64,000 nt of DNA from Bacteroidales bacterium (GTDB lineage: Bacteria; Bacteroidota; Bacteroidia; Bacteroidales; FEN-979), in contig JAQWBQ010000004.1 in assembly GCA_028706295.1 (NCBI GenBank), forward strand, positions 32,159 to 96,158, read 5' to 3'. Position numbers and translations under genes: made by a program. A model generated the notes under the pieces. It searched no databases. It was not told the DNA's origin and worked only from the letters and a program-made list of their open reading frames with translations. The stretch's first letter is position 1. The number at the start of each line of letters is the position of its first letter. Of this stretch, positions 27,411 through 36,894 are shown piece after piece.

Positions 27411-27710
27411 ATGAATGTAAAAATTAACTCTGTGCACTTTAAAGCCGATAAAAAGCTGGAAGCTTTTATCAATGAAAAACTGGATAAGCTTCAAACATTT
27501 TTTGACGGAGTCATCAGCAGTGAAGTGATCTTAAAACTGGAGAATTCCGAGACACGGGACAATAAAATCGCAGAAGTTAGGCTTAACATCAAAGGATACG
27601 ATCTTTTTGCCAAGAAGGAATCCACCACTTTCGAAGGAGCTATCGATCTGGCCGCAGAAGCACTTCGCCGTCAACTGGTAAAACATAAAGACAAGGTCCG
27701 GGGAATCTGA
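27411..27710 (+). CDS. hpf: Ribosome hibernation-promoting factor, short form (HPF/RaiA)
   Basis: 99 residues, the short-HPF length. It begins VKINSVHFKADKKLEAFINEKL and contains KIAEVRLNIKGYDLFAKKES and FEGAIDLAAEALRRQLVKHK, the conserved beta-alpha-beta-beta-beta-alpha fold with the basic C-terminal helix that sits in the mRNA/tRNA channel of the 30S subunit. It silences idle ribosomes in stationary phase. It is third in the rpsU-xer-hpf unit, has a strong Shine-Dalgarno, and is followed by a strong terminator. Confidence 0.92.
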   Translation: MNVKINSVHFKADKKLEAFINEKLDKLQTFFDGVISSEVILKLENSETRDNKIAEVRLNIKGYDLFAKKESTTFEGAIDLAAEALRRQLVKHKDKVRGI

Positions 27711-27733
27711 CCAGGTACACAAAATGTCGTTTG

Positions 27734-27770
27734 GAAAGGAGTGGTTCCATGGAACCACTCCTTTCTTTTT
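27734..27770 (+). terminator. Rho-independent terminator after hpf
   Basis: A perfect 15-bp stem (27734-27748 with 27751-27765) with only AT between the arms is followed by TTTTT. It closes the rpsU-xer-hpf transcript 23 nt past the hpf stop. Confidence 0.85.
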
Positions 27771-27860
27771 TATAAATATCTGATAATGTGTACATTCAGA
27801 GTTCGGTACAGATTTTGTTTGAAAAAATGCCGTTTTTCTTGAAGTTATTTTCGAAAATCC

Positions 27861-27891
27861 TTGTTTAGTTTAGAAAAAGTTTATACTTTTG
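27861..27891 (+). promoter_or_regulatory. Promoter of the tRNA-tuf cluster (-33 TTG, -7 TACTTTTG)
   Basis: TTG at 27861-27863 and TACTTTTG at 27884-27891 are 20 nt apart. It lies 22 nt before tRNA-Thr and may serve all four tRNAs and tuf, since no terminator is seen between them. Confidence 0.65.
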
Positions 27892-27913
27892 CAGTCCTTT
27901 TTTAAAATAAAAT

Positions 27914-27986
27914 GCCGATGTAGCTCAGCTGGTAGAGCAGCTGATTTGTAATCAGCTGGTCGGCGGTTCGAATCCGTCCATCGGCT
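27914..27986 (+). tRNA. tRNA-Thr (TGT)
   Basis: Acceptor GCCGATG/CATCGGC, D-arm GCTC/GAGC, anticodon stem CTGAT/ATCAG around the loop TTTGTAA (anticodon TGT), T-loop TTCGAAT. CCA is not encoded. Confidence 0.95.
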
Positions 27987-28052
27987 CAGCACATCAAAAG
28001 TCTTAGGCTGAGATTCTTGTACAGGTTCTTTGAAAAGTTGTAAAGCATTATC

Positions 28053-28134
28053 GGGGAGATACCAGAGCGGTCAAATGGGGCAGACTGTAAATCTGTTGGC
28101 GCAGCCTTCGGAGGTTCGAATCCTTCTCTCCCCA
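28053..28134 (+). tRNA. tRNA-Tyr (GTA)
   Basis: An 82-nt class II tRNA with a long variable arm. Acceptor GGGGAGA/TCTCCCC, anticodon stem CAGA/TCTG around CTGTAAA (anticodon GTA), T-loop TTCGAAT. CCA is not encoded. Confidence 0.95.
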
Positions 28135-28143
28135 CTGGTTAAG

Positions 28144-28216
28144 ATGGCGATATGGTGATATGGTGAAAAAGATACTCAAATTAATTTTTACCATTTCACA
28201 ATTTCACCATCTCACC
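28144..28216. repeat. Imperfect inverted repeat between tRNA-Tyr and tRNA-Gly
   Basis: The left arm has repeated ATGGTGATATGG-like blocks (28144-28170) and the right arm their complement, with ACCATTTCACAATTTCACC-like blocks (28185-28216). It could form a long imperfect hairpin. A related element lies at 29711-29760 next to tRNA-Trp. Confidence 0.5.
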
Positions 28217-28225
28217 TTCTGTTTC

Positions 28226-28298
28226 GCGGAAGTAGCTCATTTGGTAGAGCGGAAGCCTTCCAAGCTTCAGGTGGCGGGTTCGAGCCCCGTCTTCCGCT
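28226..28298 (+). tRNA. tRNA-Gly (TCC)
   Basis: Acceptor GCGGAAG/CTTCCGC, D-arm GCTC/GAGC, anticodon stem GAAGC/GCTTC around CTTCCAA (anticodon TCC), T-loop TTCGAGC. CCA is not encoded. Confidence 0.95.
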
Positions 28299-28351
28299 CA
28301 GAACAATATAATTTTCACACCCTCAACTCACACCCGATTCACACGCTGATT

Positions 28352-28423
28352 GCCTTTGTAGCTCAGGGGTAGAGCACTTCCTTGGTAAGGAAGGGGTCAC
28401 CAGTTCAATTCTGGTCAAAGGCT
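28352..28423 (+). tRNA. tRNA-Thr (GGT)
   Basis: Acceptor GCCTTTG/CAAAGGC, D-arm GCTC/GAGC, anticodon stem CTTCC/GGAAG around TTGGTAA (anticodon GGT), T-loop TTCAATT. CCA is not encoded. With the TGT tRNA, two of the threonine tRNAs sit in one cluster. Confidence 0.95.
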
Positions 28424-28477
28424 CTGAGGATGGAAATCTTCCCGGTTTCCGTCTCTTTTATTGAATAAGAATCAATT

Positions 28478-28503
28478 GTAATTAAACTTTGTAATTAAAC
28501 TTT
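28478..28503 (+). repeat. 13-bp tandem duplication in the tuf leader
   Basis: GTAATTAAACTTT occurs twice in direct succession (28478-28490 and 28491-28503), ending 6 nt before the tuf ATG. The first junction resembles a -7 box (AAACTTTG) but with one base too many. Confidence 0.6.
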
Positions 28504-28509
28504 AATATC

Positions 28510-29697
28510 ATGGCAAAAGAAAAATTTGAACGCTCCAAGCCCCACGTCAATGTAGGTACCATTGGCCACATTGACCATGGCAAAACCACGTTGACCGCAG
28601 CCATCACGCTGGTGCTGGCAGATAAAGGATTATCTGAATTCAGATCCTTTGATTCGATCGACAATGCACCGGAAGAAAAAGCACGTGGAATCACGATCAA
28701 CACTGCACATATCGAGTATCAGACCGCAAACCGTCACTATGCACACGTTGACTGCCCCGGACATGCCGACTATATCAAGAATATGGTTACGGGAGCTGCC
28801 CAGATGGATGGCGCAATCATCGTTGTTGCCGCTACCGACGGTCCGATGCCGCAAACCCGCGAGCATATCCTCCTCGCCCGGCAGGTTGGTGTTCCCAAGC
28901 TTGTTGTTTTCATGAACAAGTGCGACAGTGTTGATGATCCGGAACTTCTTGAAATCGTTGAAATGGAGATTCGCGATCTCCTTACTTTCTACGGTTTTGA
29001 CGGAGCCAACACTCCGGTCATCCAGGGTTCAGCCCTTGGCGGACTTAATAAAGAACCCAAATGGGTTGAAAAGATCATGGAACTTATGGAAGCTGTCGAT
29101 ACTTGGATCCCGTTACCTGTCCGTGATGTTGACAAGTCTTTCCTTATGCCGGTCGAAGACGTATTCTCAATCACCGGTCGTGGCACTGTTGCCACCGGCA
29201 GAATTGAAACCGGTGTCATCAATACCGGCGATCCCGTCGATATTATCGGAATGGGCGCTGAGAAACTGAAATCCGTCGTTACCGGAGTCGAAATGTTCCG
29301 TAAAATCCTCGACAGAGGAGAAGCCGGTGACAATGCAGGGTTACTCCTCCGTGGTATCGATAAGGATGAGATCCGTCGTGGAATGGTTATCGCGAAACCA
29401 GGTTCCATTACGCCGCACAAAAAATTCAAAGCAGAGGTCTATATTCTGAAGACCCAGGAAGGCGGACGTCATACCCCGTTCCATAACAAGTACCGTCCGC
29501 AATTCTATTTCCGGACCACTGATGTTACCGGTGAGATCCACCTGCCGGAAGGGATTGAAATGTGTATGCCGGGTGACAACCTGACGATTCAGGTTGATCT
29601 GATCTCTGAAATCGCTATGAATAAAGGACTCCGTTTCGCAATCCGCGAAGGCGGACGTACGGTCGGCGCAGGTCAGGTTACTGAAATCCTGGATTAA
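28510..29697 (+). CDS. tuf: Elongation factor Tu
   Basis: 395 residues, full length. GTPase motifs: [10 protein letters not shown] (G1), [12 protein letters not shown] (G3) and NKCD (G4); domains 2 and 3 follow with [13 protein letters not shown] and [14 protein letters not shown]. It delivers aminoacyl-tRNA to the ribosome. The gene follows four tRNA genes and precedes tRNA-Trp and secE, a layout shared by many bacteria. Confidence 0.98.
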   Translation: MAKEKFERSKPHVNVGTIGHIDHGKTTLTAAITLVLADKGLSEFRSFDSIDNAPEEKARGITINTAHIEYQTANRHYAHVDCPGHADYIKNMVTGAAQMDGAIIVVAATDGPMPQTREHILLARQVGVPKLVVFMNKCDSVDDPELLEIVEMEIRDLLTFYGFDGANTPVIQGSALGGLNKEPKWVEKIMELMEAVDTWIPLPVRDVDKSFLMPVEDVFSITGRGTVATGRIETGVINTGDPVDIIGMGAEKLKSVVTGVEMFRKILDRGEAGDNAGLLLRGIDKDEIRRGMVIAKPGSITPHKKFKAEVYILKTQEGGRHTPFHNKYRPQFYFRTTDVTGEIHLPEGIEMCMPGDNLTIQVDLISEIAMNKGLRFAIREGGRTVGAGQVTEILD

Positions 29698-29710
29698 TTA
29701 TTAATATCGG

Positions 29711-29760
29711 AATGACGAAATGGGGAAATAGCGAAATCAGCGTTAATAACCCATTTCGCT
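29711..29760. repeat. Inverted repeat between tuf and tRNA-Trp
   Basis: Two alternative 8-bp stems are possible: GAAATGGG (29717-29724) with CCCATTTC (29750-29757), or AGCGAAAT (29730-29737) with ATTTCGCT (29753-29760). The left arm repeats a GAAAT-containing unit three times. It resembles the element at 28144-28216. No T-tract follows, so it is not a classical terminator. Confidence 0.5.
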
Positions 29761-29790
29761 GCTCCGGCAAAATACAAAGTTTAATTACAC

Positions 29791-29863
29791 ACGGGTGTAG
29801 CTCAACTGGTAGAGTGGCGGTCTCCAAAACCGTAGGCTGTGGGTTCGATTCCTACCACCCGTG
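29791..29863 (+). tRNA. tRNA-Trp (CCA anticodon)
   Basis: Acceptor ACGGGTG/CACCCGT, D-arm GCTC/GAGT, anticodon loop TCTCCAAAA region with anticodon CCA, T-loop TTCGATT, discriminator G as expected for Trp. 3' CCA is not encoded. It lies 15 nt before secE, the usual position in bacteria. Confidence 0.95.
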
Positions 29864-29878
29864 CTAAACATCAGATAA

Positions 29879-30076
29879 ATGGCTAAGAATAAGGTTATCA
29901 ACTATATCGAAGAAAGCTATGATGAGCTTGTGCATAAAGTTTCCTGGCCTACATGGTCGGAACTTCAGGGAAGTGCTATTGTTGTTTCCGTGGCTTCTCT
30001 GATCATTGCCATCATCGTTTTCGCAATGGACGAAGTTTTCCGGAATGTTCTCCTCCAATTCTATAAACTTTTCTGA
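29879..30076 (+). CDS. secE: Preprotein translocase subunit SecE
   Basis: 65 residues, the short single-helix form. An amphipathic N-terminal part (NYIEESYDELVHKVSWPTWSE) holds the conserved KVxWPT motif, and one membrane helix follows (VSVASLIIAIIVFAMDEVF). It stabilises SecY in the protein-export channel. It sits between tRNA-Trp and nusG as in most bacteria. Confidence 0.95.
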   Translation: MAKNKVINYIEESYDELVHKVSWPTWSELQGSAIVVSVASLIIAIIVFAMDEVFRNVLLQFYKLF

Positions 30077-30134
30077 AACCGGCGGTTTATCTGTTTTAAC
30101 TTTAAAATCATCCAACAACAATCCCATTACAGGC

Positions 30135-30677
30135 ATGAGTGAAATAGCCAAAAAATGGTACGTAGTGCGGGCCATCTCCGGAAACGAGAACAAGGTGAAA
30201 CAATATCTTGAAAATGAAATTGTGAACCAAAATCTCCAGGAGTATATTTCACAGGTGCTCATTCCGAAAGAAAAAATATATCTGATCCGAAACGGAAAAA
30301 AAGTAAGCAAGGAACGGAACTATTTTCCGGGATATGTCCTGATCGAAGCCGCTCTGATTGGTGAGATTCCCCATATTATCAGGAATATCCCCGGCGTACT
30401 GGGATTCCTTGGCGCAAAAGGTGAAGCCCATCCTTTACGGCCATCTGAAGTAAAAAGAATCCTTGGAAAATTTGATGAGCTTTCGGAACAGGGAGAAGAG
30501 ATGAACATTCCTTTTATCATCGGTGAAACGGTTACTGTTATCGACGGGCCTTTCAACAGTTTCAGCGGTGTGATTGAGGAGATCAATGAAGAGAAAAAGA
30601 AATTAAAGGTTATGGTCAAGATCTTCGGCAGGAAAACACCGCTGGAGCTCAGTTTTATGCAAGTTCAAAAAGAATAG
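30135..30677 (+). CDS. nusG: Transcription termination/antitermination factor NusG
   Basis: 180 residues from ATG 30135; the frame extends upstream into secE, but the family begins KKWYVVRAISGNENKVKQYL. The NGN domain includes YFPGYVLIEA and IPGVLGFLGA; the C-terminal KOW domain has GETVTVIDGPFNSFSGVIEE. It binds RNA polymerase and couples it to Rho or the ribosome. It lies between secE and rplK in the conserved order. Confidence 0.96.
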   Translation: MSEIAKKWYVVRAISGNENKVKQYLENEIVNQNLQEYISQVLIPKEKIYLIRNGKKVSKERNYFPGYVLIEAALIGEIPHIIRNIPGVLGFLGAKGEAHPLRPSEVKRILGKFDELSEQGEEMNIPFIIGETVTVIDGPFNSFSGVIEEINEEKKKLKVMVKIFGRKTPLELSFMQVQKE

Positions 30678-30719
30678 TTTTACGATACGAAGGTATCTGT
30701 TATCAATAATCAATTAAAA

Positions 30720-31163
30720 ATGGCAAAAGAAGTTAGTGGAATTATCAAGTTGCAAATCAAGGGTGCTGCTGCAAACCCTTCACCACCGGTAGGACCAGCC
30801 CTGGGAGCCAAGGGTGTGAATATTATGGAATTTTGCAAACAGTTCAACGCCCGTACCCAGGATAAAGCCGGAAAACTCATTCCGGTCATTATCACTGTGT
30901 ACCGTGATAAATCATTCGATTTTATCATCAAGACACCCCCTGTTGCTGTCCAGTTGATGGAAATCACCAAGCTTCAGAAGGGATCGGCGGAACCCAATCG
31001 CAATAAAGTGGCCAGTGTTACCTGGGAACAGGTACAGAAAATTGCAGAGGATAAAATGCCTGACCTGAATGCATTTACTCTTGAATCGGCGATCAGAATG
31101 GTTGCCGGCACAGCAAGAAGTATGGGTATCTCGGTTACCGGGACTGCTCCATTTAAAAAGTAA
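30720..31163 (+). CDS. rplK: 50S ribosomal protein uL11
   Basis: 147 residues. It starts with [20 protein letters not shown] and has [17 protein letters not shown] and a C-terminal RNA-binding half ending [12 protein letters not shown]. It binds the GTPase-associated centre of 23S rRNA. No Shine-Dalgarno precedes it; the leader is AT-rich. Confidence 0.97.
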   Translation: MAKEVSGIIKLQIKGAAANPSPPVGPALGAKGVNIMEFCKQFNARTQDKAGKLIPVIITVYRDKSFDFIIKTPPVAVQLMEITKLQKGSAEPNRNKVASVTWEQVQKIAEDKMPDLNAFTLESAIRMVAGTARSMGISVTGTAPFKK

Positions 31164-31217
31164 ATTTTAACCCTGTTGTTTAAGGACCTCATAAGCAACA
31201 ATTAATAACTATAAATT

Positions 31218-31913
31218 ATGATAAAGCTGACAAAAAAGAGGAAGGTGGCCTTGTCGAAGATCGATAAGAAAACCGTTTATTCGTTAGCGGATGCTGCTGC
31301 GCTCGTCAAAGAGATCAGCAATACTAAATTTGATTCATCCGTTGATATTGACGTTCGTTTAGGGGTTGATCCCCGTAAAGCCAATCAGATGGTTCGTGGT
31401 ATCGTGACGCTTCCACATGGTACCGGAAAAGTGGTTCGCGTGCTTGCACTCTGCACTCCCGATAAGGAGGAAGAAGCGAAACAGGCAGGCGCCGATTACA
31501 TCGGGTTGGATGAGTACATCGATAAAATCAAAGGTGGTTGGACCGATGTGGATGTCATTATCACCATGCCGAGTGTTATGGCCAAGGTTGGTGCATTAGG
31601 AAAGATCCTCGGACCCCGGGGACTGATGCCCAATCCCAAGACCGGGACTGTTACCATGGAGGTTGGAAAGGCCGTTAAAGAAGTAAAAGCCGGGAAAATC
31701 GATTTCAAGGTCGATAAGTTCGGAATTATCCATTCATCGGTCGCAAAGGTTTCATTTGATTGCGACAAGATCGTGGATAATGCAAAAGAACTTATACACA
31801 CCATTGTCAAGCTGAAACCCGCTTCGGCAAAAGGTACCTACATAAAGAGCATTTATATGTCGAGTACCATGAGCCCGAGCATTCAAATTGACCCGAAATC
31901 AGTTACGGCTTAA
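31218..31913 (+). CDS. rplA: 50S ribosomal protein uL1
   Basis: 231 residues. Typical motifs are [20 protein letters not shown] and the signature [18 protein letters not shown], followed by [16 protein letters not shown]. It forms the mobile L1 stalk at the E site. In many bacteria it also represses its own rplKA operon through the mRNA; no clear copy of that site was identified here. Confidence 0.97.
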   Translation: MIKLTKKRKVALSKIDKKTVYSLADAAALVKEISNTKFDSSVDIDVRLGVDPRKANQMVRGIVTLPHGTGKVVRVLALCTPDKEEEAKQAGADYIGLDEYIDKIKGGWTDVDVIITMPSVMAKVGALGKILGPRGLMPNPKTGTVTMEVGKAVKEVKAGKIDFKVDKFGIIHSSVAKVSFDCDKIVDNAKELIHTIVKLKPASAKGTYIKSIYMSSTMSPSIQIDPKSVTA

Positions 31914-31939
31914 TTACAGAAATCTGAGAGATAACGATC

Positions 31940-32461
31940 ATGAAAAAAGAAGAAAAAAACCAGCTGATCGATGAGCTGGCCGACCAGTTAAAAGGGGCCA
32001 ATACCTTTTACCTGACGGATATTTCCTCCCTGAATGCCGAAACAACAAGCAGGTTACGAAGGACCTGTTTTAAAAAGAATGTTCAGCTTAAGGTGGTTAA
32101 GAATACTTTGCTTCATAAAGCGCTGGAACGTTCGGGAAAGAACTTTGATGAATTCTTCCCGGTACTACATGGATCAACCTCGATCATGTTTTCCGAGGTT
32201 TCCAACGATCCCGCGAAACTGATAAAAGAATTCCGGAGAACAGCACCTAAACCCATTCTTAAAGGCGCTTATGTTGAGGAAAGTGTATATCTTGGCGATG
32301 ACCAGCTCGATGCTTTGGTGAATATCAAATCCAGATTCGAACTGATCGGAGACCTGATCGGGCTGTTACAGTCCCCGGCCAGAAATGTCATCTCGGCGTT
32401 GCAGTCGGGAGGCAATAACCTGTCGGGAATTGTAAAAACCTTGTCAGAAAAGCCGGAATGA
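31940..32461 (+). CDS. rplJ: 50S ribosomal protein uL10
   Basis: 173 residues with the uL10 fold: [35 protein letters not shown], then the C-terminal helix that anchors L7/L12 dimers. It lies directly before rplL as in nearly all bacteria. It forms the base of the ribosomal stalk that recruits translational GTPases. Confidence 0.96.
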   Translation: MKKEEKNQLIDELADQLKGANTFYLTDISSLNAETTSRLRRTCFKKNVQLKVVKNTLLHKALERSGKNFDEFFPVLHGSTSIMFSEVSNDPAKLIKEFRRTAPKPILKGAYVEESVYLGDDQLDALVNIKSRFELIGDLIGLLQSPARNVISALQSGGNNLSGIVKTLSEKPE

Positions 32462-32525
32462 CCCAATTAGGAAAATTAGTTTAGTAATAACCGTCCCATA
32501 CAACAGGACACAAATAGTAACAAAA

Positions 32526-32903
32526 ATGGCAGATTTAAAAGCTTTTGCAGAACAATTGGTTAATTTGACAGTTAAGGAAGTTAATGAGTTAGCAAAAATC
32601 CTGAAGGATGAATATGGTATCGAGCCCGCTGCTGCAGCTGTTGCAGTTGCCGCTGGTCCCGCCGCCGCCGCCGCCCCCGCCGCTGAAGAAAAAAGCACCT
32701 TTGATGTTATTCTCAAATCAGCCGGACAGGCAAAATTAGCCGTTGTAAAATTGGTGAAGGAACTCACGAGCCTTGGTTTGAAAGAGGCGAAAGAATTGGT
32801 TGATGCTGCACCCAAGGCAATCAAAGAGGGCGTTTCAAAGGATGAAGCAAACGCGTTAATGATTCAGTTAAAAGAAGCTGGTGCAGAGGTTGAAATTAAG
32901 TAA
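32526..32903 (+). CDS. rplL: 50S ribosomal protein bL12 (L7/L12)
   Basis: 125 residues. The N-terminal dimerisation domain is followed by an Ala/Pro-rich hinge ([20 protein letters not shown]) and the C-terminal domain with [20 protein letters not shown] and [20 protein letters not shown]. It is the flexible stalk protein that recruits elongation factors. The hinge codons produce a local GCC-rich tract near 32660-32690. Confidence 0.97.
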   Translation: MADLKAFAEQLVNLTVKEVNELAKILKDEYGIEPAAAAVAVAAGPAAAAAPAAEEKSTFDVILKSAGQAKLAVVKLVKELTSLGLKEAKELVDAAPKAIKEGVSKDEANALMIQLKEAGAEVEIK

Positions 32904-32929
32904 GACGAAAAATCTTATATCTTAATATG

Positions 32930-32964
32930 ATCATAGATCTCCTCAAACCGGGGAGGTCTATGAT
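32930..32964 (+). promoter_or_regulatory. Hairpin in the rplL-rpoB gap (attenuator or processing site)
   Basis: A 13-bp stem (32930-32942 with 32952-32964, one G-U pair) encloses a 9-nt loop. It is followed by TTATTTATA, not a pure T-tract, so it would terminate only partly. Many bacteria have an attenuator or RNase III site here to set the ratio of ribosomal protein to polymerase mRNA. A second small hairpin TCCCG/CGGGA lies at 32992-33006, 15 nt before the rpoB start. Confidence 0.6.
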
Positions 32965-33021
32965 TTATTTATAAAAATTAATTTCAAACCATCCCGTCGT
33001 GCGGGATTAAAACATAATACC

Positions 33022-36000
33022 TTGGCTTCAAAAAAAACCGAAAGGATCCGCTTTGGATCGACAAAGATACAAGCTGAGTATCCCGATTTTCTTGACATTC
33101 AGGTAAAATCCTTTCAGGATTTTTTCCAATTGGAAACAAATCCTGAAAACAGGATTAACGAAGGGTTATACAAGGTTTTTGCTGAAAACTTTCCTATTTC
33201 AGATGCACGAAACAACTTTGTACTTGAATTTCTGGATTATTTTATCGATCCACCCCGTTATTCGATTGAGGAGTGCATCGAGCGCGGTCTGACATACAGC
33301 GTACCGCTAAAGGCAAAACTCAAACTGTATTGCACAGACCCGGAGCATGAAGATTTTGAAACCATTATTCAGGATGTCTACCTGGGTATGATTCCATATA
33401 TGACACCTCGCGGTACCTTTGTGATCAATGGCGCCGAACGGGTTGTCGTATCACAATTGCACCGTTCACCCGGTGTTTTTTTCAGTACCAGCTTTCATGC
33501 CAACGGAGCCCAACTCTATTCCGCCAGGATCATCCCCTTCAAGGGATCGTGGATCGAGTTTACAACCGATATAAACAATGTCATGTATGCTTACATCGAC
33601 CGGAAAAAGAAATTGCCGGTTACGACTTTGTTGCGTGCCATTGGTTATGAAACAGATAAAGATATTCTCGAAATATTTGGTCTGGCCCAGGAAATAAAAG
33701 TTAGCAGGGCTGCATTGAAGCGGATTGTAGGTTCAAAACTTGCTGCAAGGGTAGTCCGGGCATGGATTGAGGATTTTGTGGATGAGGATACAGGCGAAGT
33801 AGTGTCGATCGAAAGAACTGAGGTTATTATCGAACGGGAAACAGTACTTGAAAATGATCACGTCGACCAGATCCTTGATGCCGGTATTAAAACCATTCTG
33901 GTCCATCGCGAGGAATCCCTGGCAACCGACTATTCGATTATTTTCAATACTCTGCAGAAAGACCCTGCAAATTCGGAGAAGGAAGCTGTCGAGTTTATTT
34001 ACCGGCAACTCCGCAATGCCGAACCTCCTGATGAGGAAACCGCCCGCGGAATTATCGAAAAATTGTTTTTCTCCGACAAAAGATATGACCTTGGCGATGT
34101 CGGCCGTTACCGGATAAACCGCAAACTCAGTCTGAACATCCCGATGGAAACCAAGGTTCTTACCAAGGAAGATATCATTTCAATCATAAAGTATCTGATC
34201 GAACTGGTAAATTCCAAGGCTGAGGTTGACGATATCGACCATTTGAGCAACCGAAGGGTGCGTACCGTCGGAGAACAACTCTATAACCAGTTCGGCGTCG
34301 GACTTTCGAGGATGGCCAGAACGATTCGCGAACGGATGAATGTCCGTGACAATGAGGTGTTTACTCCGACCGATCTGATCAATGCAAAAACACTTTCATC
34401 GGTCATCAACACGTTCTTCGGAACTAACCAGTTGTCGCAATTCATGGATCAGACCAATCCGCTTTCGGAACTGACCCACAAAAGACGAATTTCTGCGCTG
34501 GGTCCCGGAGGATTGTCGCGGGAACGTGCAGGATTTGAGGTTCGCGATGTTCACTATACGCACTACGGTCGGCTGTGCACCATCGAAACACCTGAAGGTC
34601 CCAATATCGGTCTGATCTCCTCCCTCTGTGTGTATGCTAAAATAGATAAACTTGGTTTTATAGAAACACCTTACCACCGTGTTGTTGAAGGTCGGGTGAC
34701 TTTGGAGGAACAACCGGTTTACCTTACTGCCGAAGAGGAAGAACACAAGATTATCGGACAGGCAACCACACCCATGGACAACCAGGGTAACTTTCTTGAA
34801 GAGAAGGTCAAAGTACGTTATCTGGCAGATTACCCGATCATTGATAAAACCCAGGTCGACCTAGTCGATATTGCCCCAAATCAGATTGCTTCCATCGCTG
34901 CCTCACTCATCCCGTTTCTTGAGCATGATGATGCTAACCGCGCCCTGATGGGATCCAATATGATGCGCCAGGCTGTTCCCCTGCTGAATCCGGAAGTTGC
35001 CCTTGTGGGGACTGGTATCGAAGACATGGTTGCCCGCGATTCACGCGTGCTTATCAATTCCGAAGGTGCCGGTGTGGTTGAATATGTCGATGCGAATGAG
35101 ATCATCATCCGGTATGAGCGTGATGACAAAGAACGTCTGGTTAGCTTCGATGATGATTCAAAGAGCTATTCCCTCACGAAATTTGCACGTACCAACCAGA
35201 ATACTTGCGTGAACCTGCGTCCGATCGTCCGGAAAGGAGATAAAGTCACAAAAGGTCAGGTTCTGTGCGAGGGATATGCGACGAAAGAGGGTTCCCTTGC
35301 ACTCGGACGAAACCTCATGGTGGCATTTATGCCCTGGAAGGGATACAATTTTGAGGATGCCATCGTGATTTCAGAAAAAGTTCTGAAAGAAGATATCTTC
35401 ACATCAATTCATATCGAAGAGTTTACACTCGAAGTACGGGATACCAAAAGGGGTGTTGAAGAACTGACCAACGATATTCCCAATGTGAGCGCCGAAGCGA
35501 CCAAGGATTTAGACGAGAATGGCCTGATCCGGATCGGCGCTGAAGTCAGCGAAGGCGATATCCTGATAGGTAAAATTACTCCAAAGGGCGAAAGTGATCC
35601 GACTCCTGAAGAAAAGCTTCTCCGTGCCATATTCGGAGATAAGGCCGGCGATGTAAAAGACGCTTCCCTTAAGGCACCACCCTCCATGAAGGGAGTTGTT
35701 ATTGAGAAAAAACTGTTCTCCCGGATTATAAAGGATCGTAAGGCTAAAGCCCGCGAAAAAGACGACATCAAGAAACTGGATGACGATTACAACCGGGACG
35801 TTGACAAACTGAAAGCAAAACTTGTTGAAAAATTAACTGTTCTGGTTGGAGGAAAAGTCTCCCAGGGTGTATTTAATATTTTCAAACAGGAGGTTTTACC
35901 CAAAGGCGCAAAATTTCAGGTGAAGAGCCTCATGGAGATCGATTATCTGAACGTAAATCCGAACAAATGGACAGCGGATAAAGATAAAAATGATCTCATT

Positions 36001-36828
36001 AAATCCCTGATCAATAACTATATCATCAAGTTTAAAGAGATCATGGGCGTTTATAACCGTAAGAAGTTTGTTGCCGTAGTCGGCGATGACCTTCCTGCGG
36101 GTATTGTTCAAATGGCCAAAGTATATATTGCCAAGAAACGTAAGCTTAAGGTTGGTGATAAAATGGCCGGTCGCCACGGGAACAAAGGTATTGTTGCGCG
36201 CATCCAGCGTGAAGAGGATATGCCTTTCCTCGAAGACGGGACACCTGTCGACGTGGTTCTGAACCCCCTGGGCGTACCATCCCGTATGAACCTGGGTCAG
36301 ATCTATGAAACCATCCTCGGATGGGCAGGTAAGAAACTCGGATTGCGGTTCAATACTCCCATCTTTGATGGCGCTACAATCAACCAGATTAACGAATATC
36401 TTGAGCGTGCAGGATTACCGCGCAATGGTAAGGTTTATCTTTATGACGGATTGACCGGAGAACGGTTTGATCAGCCTACCACAGTGGGTTACATCTATAT
36501 GATGAAGCTTCATCATATGGTGGATGATAAAATGCACGCCCGTTCCATCGGTCCCTATAGCCTTATAACCCAACAGCCACTCGGGGGTAAAGCCCAGTTC
36601 GGAGGTCAGCGGTTCGGTGAAATGGAAGTCTGGGCGCTGGAAGCATTCGGGGCAGCCAATATACTTCTTGAGATTCAAACCGTAAAGTCGGATGATGTCA
36701 TCGGCCGCGCAAAAGCCTATGAAACCATCGTTAAAGGGGATACCATGCCTACACCGGGAATTCCGGAATCCTTCAATGTTCTGGTTCATGAATTACGCGG
36801 ATTGGGCTTGAATCTTGCTTTTGATTAA
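33022..36828 (+). CDS. rpoB: RNA polymerase subunit beta
   Basis: 1268 residues, the usual Bacteroidota length. It starts [12 protein letters not shown] at a TTG codon (33022); no in-frame ATG is available nearby. Conserved blocks include [12 protein letters not shown], the rifampicin-region segment [37 protein letters not shown], and the C-terminal [14 protein letters not shown]. The Ser and His positions of the rifampicin region look wild-type. It forms the catalytic pincer with beta-prime. A hairpin in the preceding gap may attenuate transcription into rpoB. Confidence 0.97.
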   Translation: MASKKTERIRFGSTKIQAEYPDFLDIQVKSFQDFFQLETNPENRINEGLYKVFAENFPISDARNNFVLEFLDYFIDPPRYSIEECIERGLTYSVPLKAKLKLYCTDPEHEDFETIIQDVYLGMIPYMTPRGTFVINGAERVVVSQLHRSPGVFFSTSFHANGAQLYSARIIPFKGSWIEFTTDINNVMYAYIDRKKKLPVTTLLRAIGYETDKDILEIFGLAQEIKVSRAALKRIVGSKLAARVVRAWIEDFVDEDTGEVVSIERTEVIIERETVLENDHVDQILDAGIKTILVHREESLATDYSIIFNTLQKDPANSEKEAVEFIYRQLRNAEPPDEETARGIIEKLFFSDKRYDLGDVGRYRINRKLSLNIPMETKVLTKEDIISIIKYLIELVNSKAEVDDIDHLSNRRVRTVGEQLYNQFGVGLSRMARTIRERMNVRDNEVFTPTDLINAKTLSSVINTFFGTNQLSQFMDQTNPLSELTHKRRISALGPGGLSRERAGFEVRDVHYTHYGRLCTIETPEGPNIGLISSLCVYAKIDKLGFIETPYHRVVEGRVTLEEQPVYLTAEEEEHKIIGQATTPMDNQGNFLEEKVKVRYLADYPIIDKTQVDLVDIAPNQIASIAASLIPFLEHDDANRALMGSNMMRQAVPLLNPEVALVGTGIEDMVARDSRVLINSEGAGVVEYVDANEIIIRYERDDKERLVSFDDDSKSYSLTKFARTNQNTCVNLRPIVRKGDKVTKGQVLCEGYATKEGSLALGRNLMVAFMPWKGYNFEDAIVISEKVLKEDIFTSIHIEEFTLEVRDTKRGVEELTNDIPNVSAEATKDLDENGLIRIGAEVSEGDILIGKITPKGESDPTPEEKLLRAIFGDKAGDVKDASLKAPPSMKGVVIEKKLFSRIIKDRKAKAREKDDIKKLDDDYNRDVDKLKAKLVEKLTVLVGGKVSQGVFNIFKQEVLPKGAKFQVKSLMEIDYLNVNPNKWTADKDKNDLIKSLINNYIIKFKEIMGVYNRKKFVAVVGDDLPAGIVQMAKVYIAKKRKLKVGDKMAGRHGNKGIVARIQREEDMPFLEDGTPVDVVLNPLGVPSRMNLGQIYETILGWAGKKLGLRFNTPIFDGATINQINEYLERAGLPRNGKVYLYDGLTGERFDQPTTVGYIYMMKLHHMVDDKMHARSIGPYSLITQQPLGGKAQFGGQRFGEMEVWALEAFGAANILLEIQTVKSDDVIGRAKAYETIVKGDTMPTPGIPESFNVLVHELRGLGLNLAFD

Positions 36829-36894
36829 CAGGGAGGGATTCGTTTCCATTCCTGAATAATTCTTGTTGATTTCATCAATTGAAATATAGTCAAT

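Noticed and set aside
30006..30134. Longer NusG frame reaching into secE
   Set aside because: The extension overlaps the secE coding region, and the NusG family starts at KKWYVVRA behind ATG 30135.
33733..34008. Minus-strand frames inside rpoB, rpoC, tuf and other long genes
   Set aside because: They are shadows of strongly conserved genes, with no family resemblance and no promoter of their own.
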